Notes: a model not told the origin generated them from the letters alone. Shown: positions 15,649 to 24,786, numbered from the stretch's first letter. The stretch: 64,000 bases of DNA from Streptomyces sp. P9-A4 (GCF_036634195.1 NZ_JAZIFY010000001.1:1994501-2058500); one strand, 5' to 3'. Made by a program: numbers and translations.

Positions 15649-16316
15649 GCGCCGCCGACGAGGACGTCCTGACGCCCCCGGCCCGGCGGTCGGACCGGAC
15701 GCGGTGGGCGGCGGTCACCGCCGTCGCGCTCGCGCTGCTCTTCGCCGGGGGCGCCGTCACCGTCGCCTCGGCCGAGCGCGACGAGGCGCCGGGCACGCCC
15801 GCCTCCCTCTCCGCCGACGCCGGCTTCGCCCGGGACATGTCGGTCCACCACCAGCAGGCCGTCGAGATGTCGTTCATCGTCCGGGACCGCACCCAGGACG
15901 AGGAGGTGCGCCGGCTGGCGTACGACATCGCCAACACCCAGGCCAACCAGCGGGGCATGATGCTCGGCTGGCTCGACCTGTGGGGGCTGCCCAAGACCGA
16001 GTCCGGCGTCGAGCCGATGACCTGGATGGGCATGGGCGGTTCCGGCGACACGGGTCCCCTCGACGGGGCCCTGATGCCGGGCATGGCGACCAACGCGCAG
16101 CTGGACCAGTTGCGGAAGGCGAGCGGCCGCGAGGCCGAGATCCTGTATCTGCAGCTCATGACCGCGCACCACAAGGGCGGGGTCCACATGGCCGAGGGCT
16201 GTGTCCAGAAGTGCTCGGTGGACATCGAGCGGAACCTGGCGCAGGGCATGGTCGACGCGCAGAAGTCCGAGATGCTGCTGATGGCGGACATGCTCAAGAA
16301 GCGCGGCGCGGCGTGA
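15645..16316 (+). CDS. DUF305 domain-containing secreted or anchored protein
   Basis: A 223-aa protein has one N-terminal membrane segment (A-A-V-T-A-V-A-L-A-L-L-F-A-G-G-A) and a DUF305 four-helix body in the ferritin-like fold. The two histidine-rich signatures are R-D-M-S-V-H-H-Q-Q-A-V-E-M-S and M-T-A-H-H-K-G-G-V-H-M-A. The latter, together with many Met residues (M-G-M-G, M-P-G-M), suggests metal, possibly copper, binding by analogy with the family. The GTG at 15645 overlaps the DUF3105 stop as GTGA. A hairpin at 16397-16427 probably ends this operon. Confidence 0.85.
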   Translation: MSAADEDVLTPPARRSDRTRWAAVTAVALALLFAGGAVTVASAERDEAPGTPASLSADAGFARDMSVHHQQAVEMSFIVRDRTQDEEVRRLAYDIANTQANQRGMMLGWLDLWGLPKTESGVEPMTWMGMGGSGDTGPLDGALMPGMATNAQLDQLRKASGREAEILYLQLMTAHHKGGVHMAEGCVQKCSVDIERNLAQGMVDAQKSEMLLMADMLKKRGAA

Positions 16317-16396
16317 GGCGTCACGCCGGCTGAGGCCCGGCACCGCGTGAGCCCTGCCACCACGTGAGGCTCCGCGGCTGGGCGTAAGACGTTCAC

Positions 16397-16427
16397 GGCC
16401 CCCGTGACCCCTGCGGTCGCGGGGGCC
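16397..16427 (+). terminator. Hairpin terminator after the DUF3105-DUF305 operon
   Basis: GGCCCCCG at 16397-16404 pairs with CGGGGGCC at 16420-16427, with further ACC/GGT pairing inside the 15-nt loop. It lies between the DUF305 stop and the CBS gene. Confidence 0.6.
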
Positions 16428-16498
16428 TCGTCGTGCGCCGACAATGAGTGGGCTCGGGGACGTACGTGTGACCGCGTTCGACGAAAGGTACGCACCTC

Positions 16499-16918
16499 AT
16501 GACCACGGCGAAGGACATCATGCACCCCGGGGCCCAGTGGATCCCGGCACACGAGACGCTCGACCGCGCCGCCCAGCTGATGCGCAATCTGAACGTGGGC
16601 GCACTGCCCATCGCCGACGAGAACGAACGTCTCTGCGGCATCCTCACGGACCGCGACATCGTGGTCGGCTGTGTGGCCATGGGGCACGACCCGGCCAAGG
16701 TCACCTGTGGCGAGATGGCGAAGGGCACCCCGCGCTGGGTCGCGGCGAGCGCGGACGTCGGCGCCGTCCTGGAGGAGATGCAGAGCCACCAGATCCGCCG
16801 GCTCCCCGTCATCGAGGGCAAGAGGCTCGTCGGCATGATCAGCGAGGCCGATCTGGCCCAGCATCTGTCGGACGAGCAGATCAAGGCGTTCTGCGCGAGC
16901 GTCTACGCCGCTTCCTGA
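16499..16918 (+). CDS. CBS-domain-pair (Bateman module) protein
   Basis: This is a compact 139-aa protein made only of two tandem CBS motifs. The first runs from D-I-M-H-P-G to L-T-D-R-D-I-V (about residues 5-57). The second runs from G-A-V-L-E-E-M-Q-S-H-Q-I-R-R-L-P-V to M-I-S-E-A-D-L-A-Q (about 80-122). Such stand-alone modules bind adenosyl ligands and often act as energy- or redox-linked regulators; the partner is unknown. Its 3' end overlaps a convergent gene stump by 16 bp. Confidence 0.9.
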   Translation: MTTAKDIMHPGAQWIPAHETLDRAAQLMRNLNVGALPIADENERLCGILTDRDIVVGCVAMGHDPAKVTCGEMAKGTPRWVAASADVGAVLEEMQSHQIRRLPVIEGKRLVGMISEADLAQHLSDEQIKAFCASVYAAS

Positions 16919-17274
16919 CCCGTGCGCAGGACCGCCCGGACCACCGCGTCCGGGCGGTCGAGCATGACCAGATGGCCCGACGGCACGGCCGCCTCGTAGC
17001 GGGCGCCGAGCCGGCGGGCCAGCGCGCGTTGGCGCCGCTCCCAGCGGGCGGAGCCGTCAGGGGCGGCGAGGACGGTGACGGGGAGGCCCGGCGGGAGCGG
17101 GTGCGTGGCGCGCAGGGCGAGGAGTCCGGCGGCCACGGCCCCGTAGTGGGCGTTCTCCAGGAGGGCGCCGCGCAGCACCCGTGAGGTGCCGTAGACCCGG
17201 CGGATCAGGGCGGTGGGGGCCGGGTCGTGGCGCACGGCCGCGCGGCGGACGGCGGGGCCGAGCGCGGCGGGGAT
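16903..17274 (-). pseudogene. Alpha/beta-hydrolase C-terminal stump
   Basis: About 123 codons read as the C-terminal third of an alpha/beta-hydrolase: a strand P-L-P-P-G-L-P-V-T-V-L-A-A-P-D-G and the terminal catalytic-His block V-P-S-G-H-L-V-M-L-D-R-P-D-A-V. The nucleophile elbow and oxyanion half are missing. Immediately upstream, in a different frame, lies the N-terminal part of a DUF998 membrane protein. I infer that one deletion removed the 3' part of the DUF998 gene and the 5' part of this one, fusing the remnants out of frame near 17275. Sequence upstream of 17275 in this frame is low-complexity Ser/Pro/Arg noise. Confidence 0.6.
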
Positions 17275-17275
17275 C

Positions 17276-17605
17276 GGGGAGGCGGGAGTCGGCGACGGTG
17301 GCGGCGCCGAAGACGGCGAGGGCGACCCAGCCGACGGCCTCCCAGGGGTCGCGGGTGGGGCGGGAGGTGCTGGTGAGGGTCCCCCAGGCGCCCACCACCG
17401 CCCCCGCCAGCACCAGCGCCCCGGCCGCCAGGTCGGTCGCCCTGAACAGGCCGCCGAGCGGCTGGTCCGCCGCCGCGAGTTCGGAGACGTACGTCCGGAC
17501 CGGGTCGAGCCCGGTCCGGACGAGGACTTCGAGGACCCAGGCGGTGTACGCGAGCGCGCCGAGGGCCAGCAGAACGGCGGCCGTACGCGTGACACTCCTG
17601 GACAT
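17276..17605 (-). pseudogene. DUF998 membrane protein, truncated N-terminal part
   Basis: From the ATG at 17605 about 110 codons encode a convincing DUF998 N-terminal half: helix 1 (A-A-V-L-L-A-L-G-A-L-A-Y-T-A-W-V), the family-typical Y-V-S-E-L-A-A-A-D-Q-P loop, helix 2 (L-A-A-G-A-L-V-L-A-G-A-V) and part of a third helix ending in D-S-R-L-P. Then the reading turns into Arg/Pro-rich noise. A full protein would need roughly another 80-100 residues. Downstream sequence in the next frame is an alpha/beta-hydrolase tail, so the gene appears truncated by deletion. The codon use of the retained part is still clean, so the event may be recent. Confidence 0.6.
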
Positions 17606-17618
17606 ACCGGCTCGAACG

Positions 17619-19097
17619 CTAGGGCGCGGAGGAAGGTTCCCGGTGGTCCGGGTGGACCCAGCCGGGCTTGCGGTACTTGAGGAGCGCGGCCGGGATGACG
17701 ATGCCGAGGAGCAGCAGGCCACCGCCGACGATCAGCAGATAGCGCCAGAGGGGCTGGTCGCCGAACTGGTCCGGCGGGACGAAGCCGATGACGAGCGCGG
17801 CGACCGAGGCGACGAAGCCGACGCCGGCGACCCATGCGACGGCGGGGACGCGGAAGCCGCGTTCGACGCCGGGCTGGGTCCTGCGGAGCTTGACGACGGC
17901 CACGAACATCAGCAGGTACGCGATCAGGTAGATCTGCACGGTGATGACGGAGAACATCCAGTAGGCGCTGGAGACGTTGTCGCTGAACGCGTAGAGGATG
18001 CCGATCAGGGTGGTGACGACACCCTGCGCGATCATGATGTTCTGCGGGGCGCCGTCCTTGTTGAACTTCTGCAGCGCGGGCGGCAGGTAGCCCTCCTGAC
18101 GGGAGAGCAGGACCAGGCCCTTGGCGGGTCCGGCGAGCCAGGTGAGCATGCCGCCGAGGGCGGCGCAGACCAGCATGATGCCGACGACCTTGGTCATCCA
18201 GCCGATGGAGAAGTGGTCGAAGAAGGCCTGGAAGGCCTGCATCAGCCCGGCGGTGAGGCTGAGCTGCTCCGAGGGCATGACCCAGGCGATGGCCAGGGCC
18301 GGGAGGATGAAGATCAGCAGGACGAGGCCGGTCGCCAGGAACATCGACTTCGGGTACTCGCGCTTGGGGTCGCGCAGCGAGGACACATGGACGCCGTTCA
18401 TCTCCATGCCCGCGTAGGACAGGAAGTTGTTGACGATGAGGACCAGGCTGGCGAGGCCGGTCCACGGCGGCAGCCAGTGGTCGGCGCTCATGGGCTGCGC
18501 GGACGGGTTGCCCTGGCCGAGGAAGACCATGCCGAGGACGACGAGCAGCACGCCGGGGATGAGGGTGCCGATGATCAGGCCGAAGGAGGAGAGGCCGGCG
18601 ATCGTCTTCGTACCGCGCGAGGAGACCAGGACCCCGGACCAGTAGATGACGATGATGACGATCGCGACGTAGAGGCCGTTCTCGGCGAGGGAGGGGTCGA
18701 TGACGTACGCGAAGGTCGAGGCGACGTACGCGAGGAGGCTCGGGTAGTACGCGATGGTCATGGCGAACTGGCACCAGACCGCGAGGAAGCCGAGCGGCTT
18801 GCCGAGCGCCTCGCTCACCCAGCGGTAGATGCCGCCGTTCCAGCCGGAGGCCAGCTCGGCGCCGACGAGGGCGGTGGGGAGCAGGAAGACGATGGCCGGG
18901 AGCAGGTACAGGAAGATCGCGGCGAGGCCGTAGATGGCCATGGCCGGCGAGGGCCGCAGGCTGGCGACGGACGCGGTGGTCATGAAGGCGAGGGTCAGCC
19001 AGGAGATGAACTGCCTCTTGGTGCCGTCGTCGTGGGAGGCCGCCGAGTCGGTCGCGGTGGGCCGTGCCGACTCTGCCGGGTCGTCAGTGGTCGTCAT
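17619..19097 (-). CDS. APC-superfamily amino acid permease (glutamate/GABA-antiporter-like)
   Basis: This is a 492-aa integral membrane transporter with about twelve hydrophobic helices. Early S-V-A-S-L-R-P-S-P and G-I-Y-R-W-V-S-E-A-L-G-K, a central F-L-S-Y-A-G-M-E-M-N-G-V-H, and L-R-D-P-K-R-E-Y-P-K-S are characteristic of the glutamate:GABA antiporter-like branch. The N-terminal 30 residues are acidic and polar and cytoplasmic. It is divergent from nadE across a 150-bp region carrying imperfect repeats. The amino acid substrate is not determined by the sequence. Confidence 0.87.
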   Translation of the reverse strand: MTTTDDPAESARPTATDSAASHDDGTKRQFISWLTLAFMTTASVASLRPSPAMAIYGLAAIFLYLLPAIVFLLPTALVGAELASGWNGGIYRWVSEALGKPLGFLAVWCQFAMTIAYYPSLLAYVASTFAYVIDPSLAENGLYVAIVIIVIYWSGVLVSSRGTKTIAGLSSFGLIIGTLIPGVLLVVLGMVFLGQGNPSAQPMSADHWLPPWTGLASLVLIVNNFLSYAGMEMNGVHVSSLRDPKREYPKSMFLATGLVLLIFILPALAIAWVMPSEQLSLTAGLMQAFQAFFDHFSIGWMTKVVGIMLVCAALGGMLTWLAGPAKGLVLLSRQEGYLPPALQKFNKDGAPQNIMIAQGVVTTLIGILYAFSDNVSSAYWMFSVITVQIYLIAYLLMFVAVVKLRRTQPGVERGFRVPAVAWVAGVGFVASVAALVIGFVPPDQFGDQPLWRYLLIVGGGLLLLGIVIPAALLKYRKPGWVHPDHREPSSAP

Positions 19098-19157
19098 GAG
19101 GACATGATCAGCGGGGCGGGACGGGCCCGCATGTCGGCGGTCCGGGATCCGGACTCC

Positions 19158-19220
19158 CGTGTCCGGGACATTCGGATCCTCGGGTCCCGGGACATTCGGT
19201 TTCCCGCGTCCCAGGACATA
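19158..19220. repeat. Imperfect tandem repeats (about 23 bp, three copies) between permease and nadE
   Basis: Units beginning at 19158, 19181 and 19205 share CG(t/g/c)GTCC(c)(g/a)GGACAT. The first two also share TCGG after it. They lie in the divergent promoter region, closer to nadE (start 19249) than to the permease (start 19097). They could be a regulator array or simple slippage. Confidence 0.5.
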
Positions 19221-19248
19221 GCGTCGGTCTGACGATTACACTGGGCGG

Positions 19249-21009
19249 GTGCCTCAACTACGCCTCGCCCTGAATCAGATCGACTCGACCGTCGGAGACA
19301 TCGCCGGGAACGCCGAGGCGATCGTGCACTGGACCCGGCACGCCGCCGGACAGGGCGCGCATCTCGTCGCGTTCCCCGAGATGGCGCTGACCGGATATCC
19401 CGTCGAGGACCTCGCGCTGCGCTCCTCCTTCGTGGAGGCGTCCCGCGCGGCCCTGCGCGGTCTCGCCCGGCGGCTCGCCGACGAGGGGTTCGGGGAGGTG
19501 CCGGTCGTCGTCGGCTATCTGGACCGCTCCGAGCGGGACGTCCCGAGGCTCGGCCGGCCGGCCGGTTCGCCGGAGAACGCCGCCGCCGTGCTGCACCGCG
19601 GCGAGGTGGTGCTGCGCTTCGCCAAGCACCACCTCCCCAACTACGGCGTCTTCGACGAGTACCGCTACTTCGTGCCGGGCGACACGCTGCCGGTCGTGCG
19701 GGTGCACGGCGTCGACGTGGCCCTGGCGATCTGCGAGGACCTGTGGCAGGACGGCGGCCGGGTCCCGGCGGCGCGCAGCGCGCGGGCGGGGCTGCTGCTC
19801 TCGGTCAACGCCTCGCCGTACGAGCGGAACAAGGACGACTCACGGCTCGACCTGGTCCGCGGGCGGGCCCGCGAGGCGGGGTGCGTGACCGCGTACCTGG
19901 CGATGACGGGCGGTCAGGACGAGCTGGTCTTCGACGGCGACTCGATCGTCGTCGACGCCGAGGGCGAGGTGATCGCGCGGGCGCCGCAGTTCGTCGAGGG
20001 CAGCGTGATCCTCGACCTGGAGCTGCCCGCGGCGGACGCCGAGGCACCCGAGGGCGTCGTGGACGACGGGCTGCGGATCGACCGCGTGGTGCTGTCCGAG
20101 GAGCCGCTGCCGGCGTACGAGCCGGAGCTGACGGGCGGTTGGGCGCACCGGCTCGACGACGACGAGGAGGTGTACTCCGCGCTGGTGATCGGGGTCCGCG
20201 CCTATGTCGCGAAGAACGGTTTCCGCTCGGTGCTCGTCGGGCTTTCCGGCGGCATCGACTCGGCGCTCGTCGCGGCCATCGCCTGCGACGCGCTCGGTGC
20301 GGACCAGGTGTACGGGGTGTCGATGCCCTCCAAGTACTCCTCCGACCACTCGCGCGACGACGCGGCCGAGCTGGCCCGCCGGACCGGGCTGCACTACCGC
20401 ACGGTGTCGATCGAGCCGATGTTCGACGCGTACATGGGGGCGCTCGGTCTCACCGGCCTCGCGGAGGAGAACCTCCAGTCGCGGCTGCGCGGGACGACGC
20501 TGATGGCGATCTCCAACCAGGAGGGCCAGATCGTCCTGGCGCCGGGCAACAAGTCCGAACTGGCGGTGGGGTACTCGACGCTGTACGGGGACTCCGTCGG
20601 CGCCTTCGGCCCCATCAAGGACGTCTACAAGTCGACCGTGTTCCGGCTCGCGCGCTGGCGGAACCGGGCGGCGGAGGAGCGCGGGCAGACCCCGCCGATC
20701 CCGGAGGCCTCGATCAGCAAGCCGCCGAGCGCCGAACTGCGCCCGGGGCAGGTGGACACGGACTCGCTGCCGGACTACGAGGTGCTGGACGCGCTCCTCG
20801 CCCTGTACGTGGACCAGGACCTCGGCAAGGACGCCATCGTGGCGGCCGGTTTCGACGAGGAGCTGGTGACGCGGACGCTGCGGATGGTGGACACGGCGGA
20901 GTACAAGCGGCGCCAGTACCCGCCGGGCACGAAGATCTCGGCGAAGGGCTTCGGCAAGGACCGGCGCCTGCCGATCACGAACCGCTGGCGGGAGACACCG
21001 TCCGGCTGA
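19249..21009 (+). CDS. nadE: Glutamine-dependent NAD+ synthetase
   Basis: This enzyme makes NAD+ from deamido-NAD+ using glutamine-derived ammonia and ATP, the last step of NAD synthesis. The 586-aa protein has both halves of the glutamine-hydrolysing type. The N-terminal nitrilase-like amidase has its Glu-Lys-Cys triad in F-P-E-M-A-L-T-G-Y (near 46), F-A-K-H-H-L-P-N-Y (near 125) and A-I-C-E-D-L-W (near 160). The C-terminal synthetase has the PP-loop G-L-S-G-G-I-D-S-A-L near residue 331 and K-S-E-L-A-V-G-Y-S-T further on. The start is GTG at 19249. It is convergent with the next gene, with a terminator-like hairpin between. Confidence 0.95.
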   Translation: MPQLRLALNQIDSTVGDIAGNAEAIVHWTRHAAGQGAHLVAFPEMALTGYPVEDLALRSSFVEASRAALRGLARRLADEGFGEVPVVVGYLDRSERDVPRLGRPAGSPENAAAVLHRGEVVLRFAKHHLPNYGVFDEYRYFVPGDTLPVVRVHGVDVALAICEDLWQDGGRVPAARSARAGLLLSVNASPYERNKDDSRLDLVRGRAREAGCVTAYLAMTGGQDELVFDGDSIVVDAEGEVIARAPQFVEGSVILDLELPAADAEAPEGVVDDGLRIDRVVLSEEPLPAYEPELTGGWAHRLDDDEEVYSALVIGVRAYVAKNGFRSVLVGLSGGIDSALVAAIACDALGADQVYGVSMPSKYSSDHSRDDAAELARRTGLHYRTVSIEPMFDAYMGALGLTGLAEENLQSRLRGTTLMAISNQEGQIVLAPGNKSELAVGYSTLYGDSVGAFGPIKDVYKSTVFRLARWRNRAAEERGQTPPIPEASISKPPSAELRPGQVDTDSLPDYEVLDALLALYVDQDLGKDAIVAAGFDEELVTRTLRMVDTAEYKRRQYPPGTKISAKGFGKDRRLPITNRWRETPSG

Positions 21010-21030
21010 CCCGGGCCCGGCGGTCCGGTA

Positions 21031-21054
21031 GGGCCTGATCCGAAGGACAGGCCC
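21031..21054. terminator. Hairpin between nadE and the convergent phosphatase-like gene
   Basis: GGGCCTG at 21031-21037 pairs with CAGGCCC at 21048-21054 around a 10-nt loop. It is placed between two convergent stops and probably works in both directions. Confidence 0.55.
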
Positions 21055-21062
21055 CGGGGCGC

Positions 21063-22085
21063 TCAGAGACGGACGCGGGCGGCGACCGGAAGGTGGTCGC
21101 TCTCCGTCGCCGACAGCGCCCAGGACGACATCGGCTCGACGCCCTTGACCATGATCTGGTCGATGCGGGCCATCGGGAACGAGGCCGGCCAGCTGAAGCC
21201 GAAGCCGTCGCCCGCCGCGCCCTGGGTGGAGCGGAGCTGCGAGGTGACGGCGCGCAGGGCGCGGTCGTTCATGGTGCCGTTGAGGTCGCCGAGGAGGACG
21301 ATCCGCTCGTGCGGGTCGTGGGCGATGGCCTCGCCGAGGGCGTTCGCGCTGCTGTCGCGCTGGTTGGCGGTGAAGCCGGCGTTCAGCTTGACCCGTACGG
21401 ACGGCAGGTGGGCGACGTACACCGCGATCTCGCCCTTCGGAGTGACGACGGTGGCGCGCATCGCGCGGGTCCAGCCCATCCGGATGTCGACGGGCTGCGC
21501 GGCGCGCAGGGGCAGCTTGCTCCAGAGCCCGACGGTGCCCTGGACGGAGTGGTACGGGTACTCCTTCGCCAGGCCCTTCTCGTACGCCGGGACCATGTCG
21601 CCCTTGAGTTCCTCCAGGGCCAGGACGTCGGCGCCGGACGCGGCGAGCTGCCGGGCGGTGCCCGCGGGGTCCGGGTTGTCGGCGTTCACGTTGTGGGTGG
21701 CGACCGTCAGGTCACCGCCGGCGGAGGACTTGTCGGCGACGAGCCCGCCGAAGAGGTTCAGCCACACCACGGCCGGGAGCAGCAGGGCGATCAGGGCGGT
21801 GGCGGAGCGGCGTACCAGGGCGAGGACGAGCAGCAGGGGCACCAGGAGGCCCAGCCAGGGCAGGAAGGTCTCGGTCAGGCTGCCCAGGTTGCCGATCCGG
21901 TTGGGGATGTCGGAGTGGAAGACCATCAGCAGGGTGAGGGCCACCGCGCAGGCGGCGATCACGATGCCCCGGCGCCAGATCCCGCGGTCGCCGCGGAGCC
22001 GGTCGCGGGCGGTCCGGAAGCGGGAGGCGGGAGGCTCGTTCCCGGTGCCGCCCTGCTCGGTCTCCGTCATGTCCACCCGCGCCAT
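21063..22085 (-). CDS. Membrane-anchored endonuclease/exonuclease/phosphatase-family protein
   Basis: A 340-aa protein has three hydrophobic segments in its first 110 residues (I-A-A-C-A-V-A-L-T-L-L, a Leu-rich one with F-L-P-W-L-G-L-L-V-P-L, and A-L-I-A-L-L-L-P-A-V-V-W). An extracytoplasmic EEP domain follows. Catalytic-core motifs are visible: T-H-N-V-N, the metal-binding L-E-E-L-K, L-L-G-D-L-N-G-T and the terminal S-D-H-L-P-V. EEP proteins of this layout may cleave phosphodiesters in nucleic acids, sphingolipids or other surface substrates; the target is unknown. A GAGGACA ribosome-binding site supports the ATG at 22085. Confidence 0.85.
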   Translation of the reverse strand: MARVDMTETEQGGTGNEPPASRFRTARDRLRGDRGIWRRGIVIAACAVALTLLMVFHSDIPNRIGNLGSLTETFLPWLGLLVPLLLVLALVRRSATALIALLLPAVVWLNLFGGLVADKSSAGGDLTVATHNVNADNPDPAGTARQLAASGADVLALEELKGDMVPAYEKGLAKEYPYHSVQGTVGLWSKLPLRAAQPVDIRMGWTRAMRATVVTPKGEIAVYVAHLPSVRVKLNAGFTANQRDSSANALGEAIAHDPHERIVLLGDLNGTMNDRALRAVTSQLRSTQGAAGDGFGFSWPASFPMARIDQIMVKGVEPMSSWALSATESDHLPVAARVRL

Positions 22086-22318
22086 CGCACTGTCCTCACT
22101 GCCTTGCTGCCGTGCCGTCTTGCCGTGCTGCGTTGCTCCGTGACCCGACGTCGACACTAGGCGATGACGGGTCCGTCGTACTCCCCCAGGGACGACACGG
22201 CGGCGTGGCGGGTTCCTGCAGGTGGTGCGTACGGGCGGGCTGTGACAGAACGCGCACATTCGTACGGGTCCGTGCCGGCGCGGGGCGGGACCGGCCGTGC
22301 GGAGCGGGCGCGCGGGGA

Positions 22319-22939
22319 TCAGTCGCGCGGGCGGAGGCCTTCCAGGACGGTGTCGACGACCCGCTCGGCGAGGCCGGGCTCCAGGGGGGAGCCGGGGCGG
22401 ATGACGGTGCGCAGGAGCAGCGGGCCGGTGAGGAGGTCGTTGACGAACTCGACGTCGAGCCCGGCCCGGATCTCCCCCCGTTCCATGCCGCGGCGGACGG
22501 CGTCCAGGCCGAGGCGGCGGCGCGGTTCGATGACGGTGAGGTGGTACGCGTCCCACAGCTTCGGGTACAGCTGCATCTGCGCGAACACGTTGTGGAGCAG
22601 CGCGGAGTTCCGCTTGGCGAGACCGCGTTCGCGCATGGACTCCAGGAGGGCGATGAGGTCGTCCCGTACCGAGGTGCCGGGCAGTACCGGGTCCGGGGGC
22701 TCCACCGAGCGGAGCAGGTCGACGAAGAGCTCCTCCTTGCCGGCCCAGCGCCGGTAGATGGTGGCCTTGCCGACCCCGGCGGTACGGGCGATCCGCTCGA
22801 TGGACAGTTCGGCGAGCGGAGCGCCGTCGTCGAGGAGCCCGACGACGGCGTCGAAGACGGCCTGCTCGACGCCCTCGCTGCGCGGCCGGCCGCGCCGGGC
22901 GTGGGGGGCGTGGGCGGGGTCCGCGGGGCCGGAGGCCAT
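22319..22939 (-). CDS. TetR/AcrR-family repressor, probable regulator of the adjacent DHA2 exporter
   Basis: A 206-aa regulator has an N-terminal TetR helix-turn-helix (about residues 27-55: L-S-I-E-R-I-A-R-T-A-G-V-G-K-A-T-I-Y-R-R-W) and a helical ligand-binding domain ending in V-D-T-V-L-E-G-L-R. It lies 144 bp downstream of, and on the same strand as, the MFS exporter gene, whose promoter carries a perfect 14+14 bp palindrome of TetR-operator type. The simplest reading is a drug-inducible repressor controlling itself and the pump. The start is uncertain: I chose the ATG at 22939, but a GTG at about 22984 is also in frame. Confidence 0.85.
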   Translation of the reverse strand: MASGPADPAHAPHARRGRPRSEGVEQAVFDAVVGLLDDGAPLAELSIERIARTAGVGKATIYRRWAGKEELFVDLLRSVEPPDPVLPGTSVRDDLIALLESMRERGLAKRNSALLHNVFAQMQLYPKLWDAYHLTVIEPRRRLGLDAVRRGMERGEIRAGLDVEFVNDLLTGPLLLRTVIRPGSPLEPGLAERVVDTVLEGLRPRD

Positions 22940-23082
22940 GGCCCCCGGGCCCGCCCCCGGCACCGGCCTCGACCCCGGCGTCACGACTCCGCACGGTGCC
23001 GGGACCGGGTATCGGGCATCGTGGGGTTGCTGGGTCCCGCCGTCCTGCCGCGACACGTGCGCTCCACCTCTCGTTCGGACGA

Positions 23083-24738
23083 CTACCGTCGGGCCGATTC
23101 TCCCGCCTCTGCGCCGGGCGCGGGGACCGAGCCCCGCCGGGCCTCGCCCTCGTGGCCGGGAACGGCCGGTGCGGCGGTCTGCGCCGGGGCGCGGCCCGGG
23201 AGGAAGAGCGCGACCACGACCGCGCCGACGACGCCGATCACGGCGGAGGCGATCGCCGTGACGTGCATGGCGCTCAGGAAGGCGTCGTACGCGGGGGCCA
23301 CCAGGCCCCGGCCCGCCGGGCCGAGCTTCTCCGCGACCGCGAGCGTCGCCTCGACGGACTCGCCCGCCGTGTCGCGCAGGGCGGCCGGCACGGCGCCGAG
23401 GTGTCCCTCGATCTCCCCCCGGTAGGTGGAGGAGAGCAGCGAGCCGAGGACGGCCACGCCGAGCGCGCCGCCGACCTGCCGGAAGGTGTTGTTGATCGCG
23501 GAGCCGGAGCCCGCCTTCTCGCGGGGCAGCGCCTGCATGATCGCGACGGTGACCGGCGGCATGATGTGCGCCATGCCCGCGCCCTGGAGGAAGAAGACGA
23601 CCTCCATGACCCAGACCGGGGTGCCGGCGTCGAAGAAGGCGAAGGCCGCCAGGCCGAGGGCGACGAGCAGCATGCCGACGGTGCAGACGGCCCGCGCGCC
23701 GAAGCGTTCGACGACGAGCCGGGCCCGGGGCGCGAACACCATCTGCGCGACGGCCAGCGGCAGGATCAGCAGGCCGGACTGGAGCGCGCTGTAGCCGCGG
23801 ACGCTCTGCAGGTAGAAGGCGGAGAAGAAGGTCACGCCCATCAGCGCGAAGAAGACCAGCGCGATGGCGGCCACGGCGGCGGAGAACGCGGGCCGCTTGA
23901 AGTACGACATGTCGATCGCGGGGTGGTCGCTGCGCCGCTCGTGGAGGACGAAGAGGACGAGGACCGCGAGGCCGCCGAGGACCGGGGCGAGGACGGTGGG
24001 GTCGGTGAAGTCCGCCAGCTCGCCGCCGCGGATGATCCCGTACACGAGGAGGACCAGGCCGACGACGGAGAGCAGTACGCCGGGTATGTCGATGCGGCCG
24101 GGAAGGGGGTCCCGGGAGTCGGGGACGAGCCAGACCATCAGGGCGAGGGCGAGGATCACGACGGGCACGTTGATGAGGAAGATCGAGCCCCACCAGAAGT
24201 GTTCGAGCAGGATGCCGCCGGTGATCGGACCGATCGCGATGGCGAGGCCGACGCTGCCGGCCCAGATGCCGATGGCCTTGGGCTGCTCGTCGCGCTCGAA
24301 GACGTTCATGAGGACGGCGAGGGTGGCGGGCATGACGAAGGCCGCGCCGAGGCCCATGAGGGCCCGGAAGGCGATGAGCTCGCCCGGGGATCCGGACATC
24401 GCGGCGAGGGCGGAGCCGATACCGAAGACGGTGATGCCGAAGAGCAGCACCTTCTTGCGGCCGAGGCGGTCGCCGAGCAGGCCGGAGGTGAAGAGGAGGC
24501 CGGCGAAGACGAGCGTGTAGGAGTTGATCGACCACTCCAGCTCGCTCTGGGTGGCGCCGATGCCGGTGGGGGCGGGGGCAGCGATCGTCTTGACGGCGAC
24601 GTTCAGGATCGAGTTGTCGAGGACGACGATCAGCAGGCTGAGCATCAGGACGCCGAGGACGGCCCAGCGGCGCCGGTGGACGGCCTCGGGTATGCGGGGC
24701 GCGGCGGGCGCGGTGGGTGCGGTGGACGGCTGTGGCAT
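23083..24738 (-). CDS. DHA2-family (EmrB/QacA-like) 14-TM MFS drug exporter
   Basis: This is a 551-aa proton-coupled multidrug exporter. Motif D1 appears as L-D-N-S-I-L-N-V-A in helix 1, motif A as [10 protein letters not shown] between helices 2 and 3, and motif C as G-P-I-T-G-G-I-L-L in helix 5, placing it with 14-helix DHA2 pumps. The ATG at 24738 has AGGGTGG at proper distance; a GTG nine bases upstream is less likely. A 29-bp palindrome lies 20 bp upstream of the start, and a TetR gene follows downstream on the same strand, which is the classic arrangement for an inducible exporter. The drug exported cannot be inferred. Confidence 0.9.
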   Translation of the reverse strand: MPQPSTAPTAPAAPRIPEAVHRRRWAVLGVLMLSLLIVVLDNSILNVAVKTIAAPAPTGIGATQSELEWSINSYTLVFAGLLFTSGLLGDRLGRKKVLLFGITVFGIGSALAAMSGSPGELIAFRALMGLGAAFVMPATLAVLMNVFERDEQPKAIGIWAGSVGLAIAIGPITGGILLEHFWWGSIFLINVPVVILALALMVWLVPDSRDPLPGRIDIPGVLLSVVGLVLLVYGIIRGGELADFTDPTVLAPVLGGLAVLVLFVLHERRSDHPAIDMSYFKRPAFSAAVAAIALVFFALMGVTFFSAFYLQSVRGYSALQSGLLILPLAVAQMVFAPRARLVVERFGARAVCTVGMLLVALGLAAFAFFDAGTPVWVMEVVFFLQGAGMAHIMPPVTVAIMQALPREKAGSGSAINNTFRQVGGALGVAVLGSLLSSTYRGEIEGHLGAVPAALRDTAGESVEATLAVAEKLGPAGRGLVAPAYDAFLSAMHVTAIASAVIGVVGAVVVALFLPGRAPAQTAAPAVPGHEGEARRGSVPAPGAEAGESARR

Positions 24739-24757
24739 GAGCACCACCCTAGAGTTA

Positions 24758-24786
24758 TTTCGATACGAGACCGTCTCGTATCGAAA
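24758..24786. promoter_or_regulatory. TetR-type operator: perfect 14-bp arms around one base
   Basis: TTTCGATACGAGAC at 24758-24771 is matched exactly by its reverse complement at 24773-24786. It is centred about 34 bp upstream of the exporter start, within a locally A+T-rich promoter. The expected ligand is the TetR protein encoded downstream of the exporter. Confidence 0.8.
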
